Shown piece by piece: positions 63,377 through 64,000 of a stretch of DNA of 64,000 bases. This DNA is from Gammaproteobacteria bacterium (GTDB taxonomy: Bacteria; Pseudomonadota; Gammaproteobacteria; Pseudomonadales; PIVM01), in the NCBI GenBank assembly GCA_003353945.1, contig PIVM01000012.1:1-64000 (forward strand), read 5' to 3'. Position 1 is the stretch's first letter. Each line of letters begins with the position of its first letter. The translations under genes were made by a program, and so were the position numbers. The notes below the pieces were generated by a model. It saw only the letters and a program-made list of their open reading frames with translations. It made no database searches and was not told the origin of the DNA.

Positions 63377-63541
63377 GCTATCTTTGACTATGATTGTGAT
63401 GATGACGGCGAAGGCATATTCCTCGCCACCCTGAAAGGCACCGGCACCGTGTGGATCCAGAGCCTGCCGTTTTCTCGCCTGGCCGACCGGATTCTTCAAC
63501 ACGCGCCAGTACATGGCGGCGATGATAAAGGGGGAAAATAA
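63377..63541 (+). pseudogene. 3' remnant of an AIM24/TIGR00266-family gene
   Basis: A frame opening after TGA 63374 encodes [15 protein letters not shown], then [30 protein letters not shown] and a tail ending GGK at TAA 63541. [14 protein letters not shown] is the hallmark of the TIGR00266/AIM24 C-terminus. The full-length protein is about 250 residues, so some 200 are missing. It is fused in frame to an acidic DCDDDG segment reminiscent of the MopE/calcium-binding piece in the other remnant nearby. Confidence 0.6.
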
Positions 63542-63561
63542 CATCTTGGGCTCGGACGGAC

Positions 63562-64000
63562 TTACAACGCCCGCGACAAACTGAACGCTCCCCTAACCTG
63601 GCCCAGGGAGTATCCGATTGCTCTGTCATCAGGGTAGTGCTTATTCAGAGCATCACGCACAGAAGAATCCAAAGTTTCTCCGTGACAGGTAAGACAAATC
63701 GCTTCGACCCCTTGCGCTTTGATAAAGCGGAATTGATCGCCGACAACTTCCGCGTAAGCCATTTCAGCGGGCAACTCCCCCTGAGATTGCCTCTCATCAA
63801 ACTGCCGTAGTATTTTTTCTTCCCATTTATCGGGCATAGCCGTTTTGCTATGACGAAATTTGAGGCTCACGCGTTTCAGCTGCCAACCAGTTTCCAGACT
63901 AAGCTGTTTGGCAATTTCCGGTGCCCGAACAGCGCAAACCCCAATCGCATTCACCGGTCCGCCGGACTGCAATGCTTGTTTGAGCTGCGGCTTAAGTGCT
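63562..64000 (-). CDS. DUF3365 (Tll0287-like) haem-binding protein, 5' end outside the window
   Basis: The frame has no upstream stop before the right edge, so it is a partial gene; 146 codons including the stop are visible. Family pattern: AIGVCAVRAPEIAK, WQLKRVSLKFRHSKTAMPD, CLTCHGE (haem c site CxxCH) and YPDDRAIGYSLGQVRGAFS near the C-terminus. It is a periplasmic or thylakoid-lumen type cytochrome with a sensor-like fold. Function in this organism unknown. Confidence 0.85.
   Translation of the reverse strand, partial: ALKPQLKQALQSGGPVNAIGVCAVRAPEIAKQLSLETGWQLKRVSLKFRHSKTAMPDKWEEKILRQFDERQSQGELPAEMAYAEVVGDQFRFIKAQGVEAICLTCHGETLDSSVRDALNKHYPDDRAIGYSLGQVRGAFSLSRAL

Overview
The window looks like chromosomal DNA of a free-living, probably marine, gammaproteobacterium with mid-40s to 50 % GC. 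This is inferred from gene content and order. The blocks gyrA-serC-pheA-hisC-tyrA-aroA-cmk-rpsA-ihfB-lapA-lapB-pyrF and mtaD-ubiG-mupP next to gyrA, together with rmf, rlmKL and a quinone-dependent pyrD, match the order known from Pseudomonas and its relatives. Quinoproteins, a DUF3179 lipoprotein and CaiB-family clusters fit oligotrophic marine Pseudomonadales/Cellvibrionales. The genus cannot be read from the sequence alone.

Layout. 1-8.8 kb: loosely linked genes (CruF-like carotenoid hydratase, a lipoprotein, an Ada/Ogt-type alkyltransferase, a SEC-C protein, an SLC13 permease, a DHH phosphoesterase). 8.9-14.6 kb: a five-gene minus-strand cluster (WecA/MraY-type glycosyl-1-P transferase, flippase-like membrane protein, HAD-UbiA fusion, DprE1-like oxidase, DprE2-like reductase). 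It looks like a pathway for a polyprenyl-phosphate-linked D-arabinofuranose donor. 14.7-29.4 kb: the conserved aromatic amino acid, translation and envelope block on the minus strand, interrupted by a 132-bp MITE with terminal inverted repeats and a target duplication. 29.7-38 kb: housekeeping genes on both strands.

From about 38 kb the window is accessory. 38.4-49 kb holds a cysteine-rich secreted protein, a dCMP deaminase, an ECF sigma/anti-sigma pair, two paralogous CxxCH cytochromes of the P460 type, a TlpA-type thioredoxin, an outer-membrane barrel and a PQQ dehydrogenase-like lipoprotein that is divergently transcribed from a promoter with operator-like repeats. Taken together these could form a periplasmic oxidation system. 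I infer this from proximity and shared cell compartment; it is not proven. 49-57 kb holds a PiT phosphate permease, a fatty acid desaturase, a nitronate monooxygenase and three consecutive CaiB/BaiF CoA-transferase genes, the first of AMACR type.

57.3-58.7 kb is a compact mer-type operon (merR, merT, merP and a GDCCVxC protein) with a textbook 19-bp-spacer MerR promoter but no merA in the window. 58.9-64 kb holds a TonB-dependent receptor, a DUF3179 lipoprotein, the start-less end of a DUF3365 haem protein running off the right edge, and at least two gene remnants. One remnant joins a frameshifted signal peptide to subtilase-like and MopE-like sequence; the other is the 3' end of an AIM24/TIGR00266 gene. 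No tRNA, rRNA, CRISPR array, intact transposase or prophage was seen.
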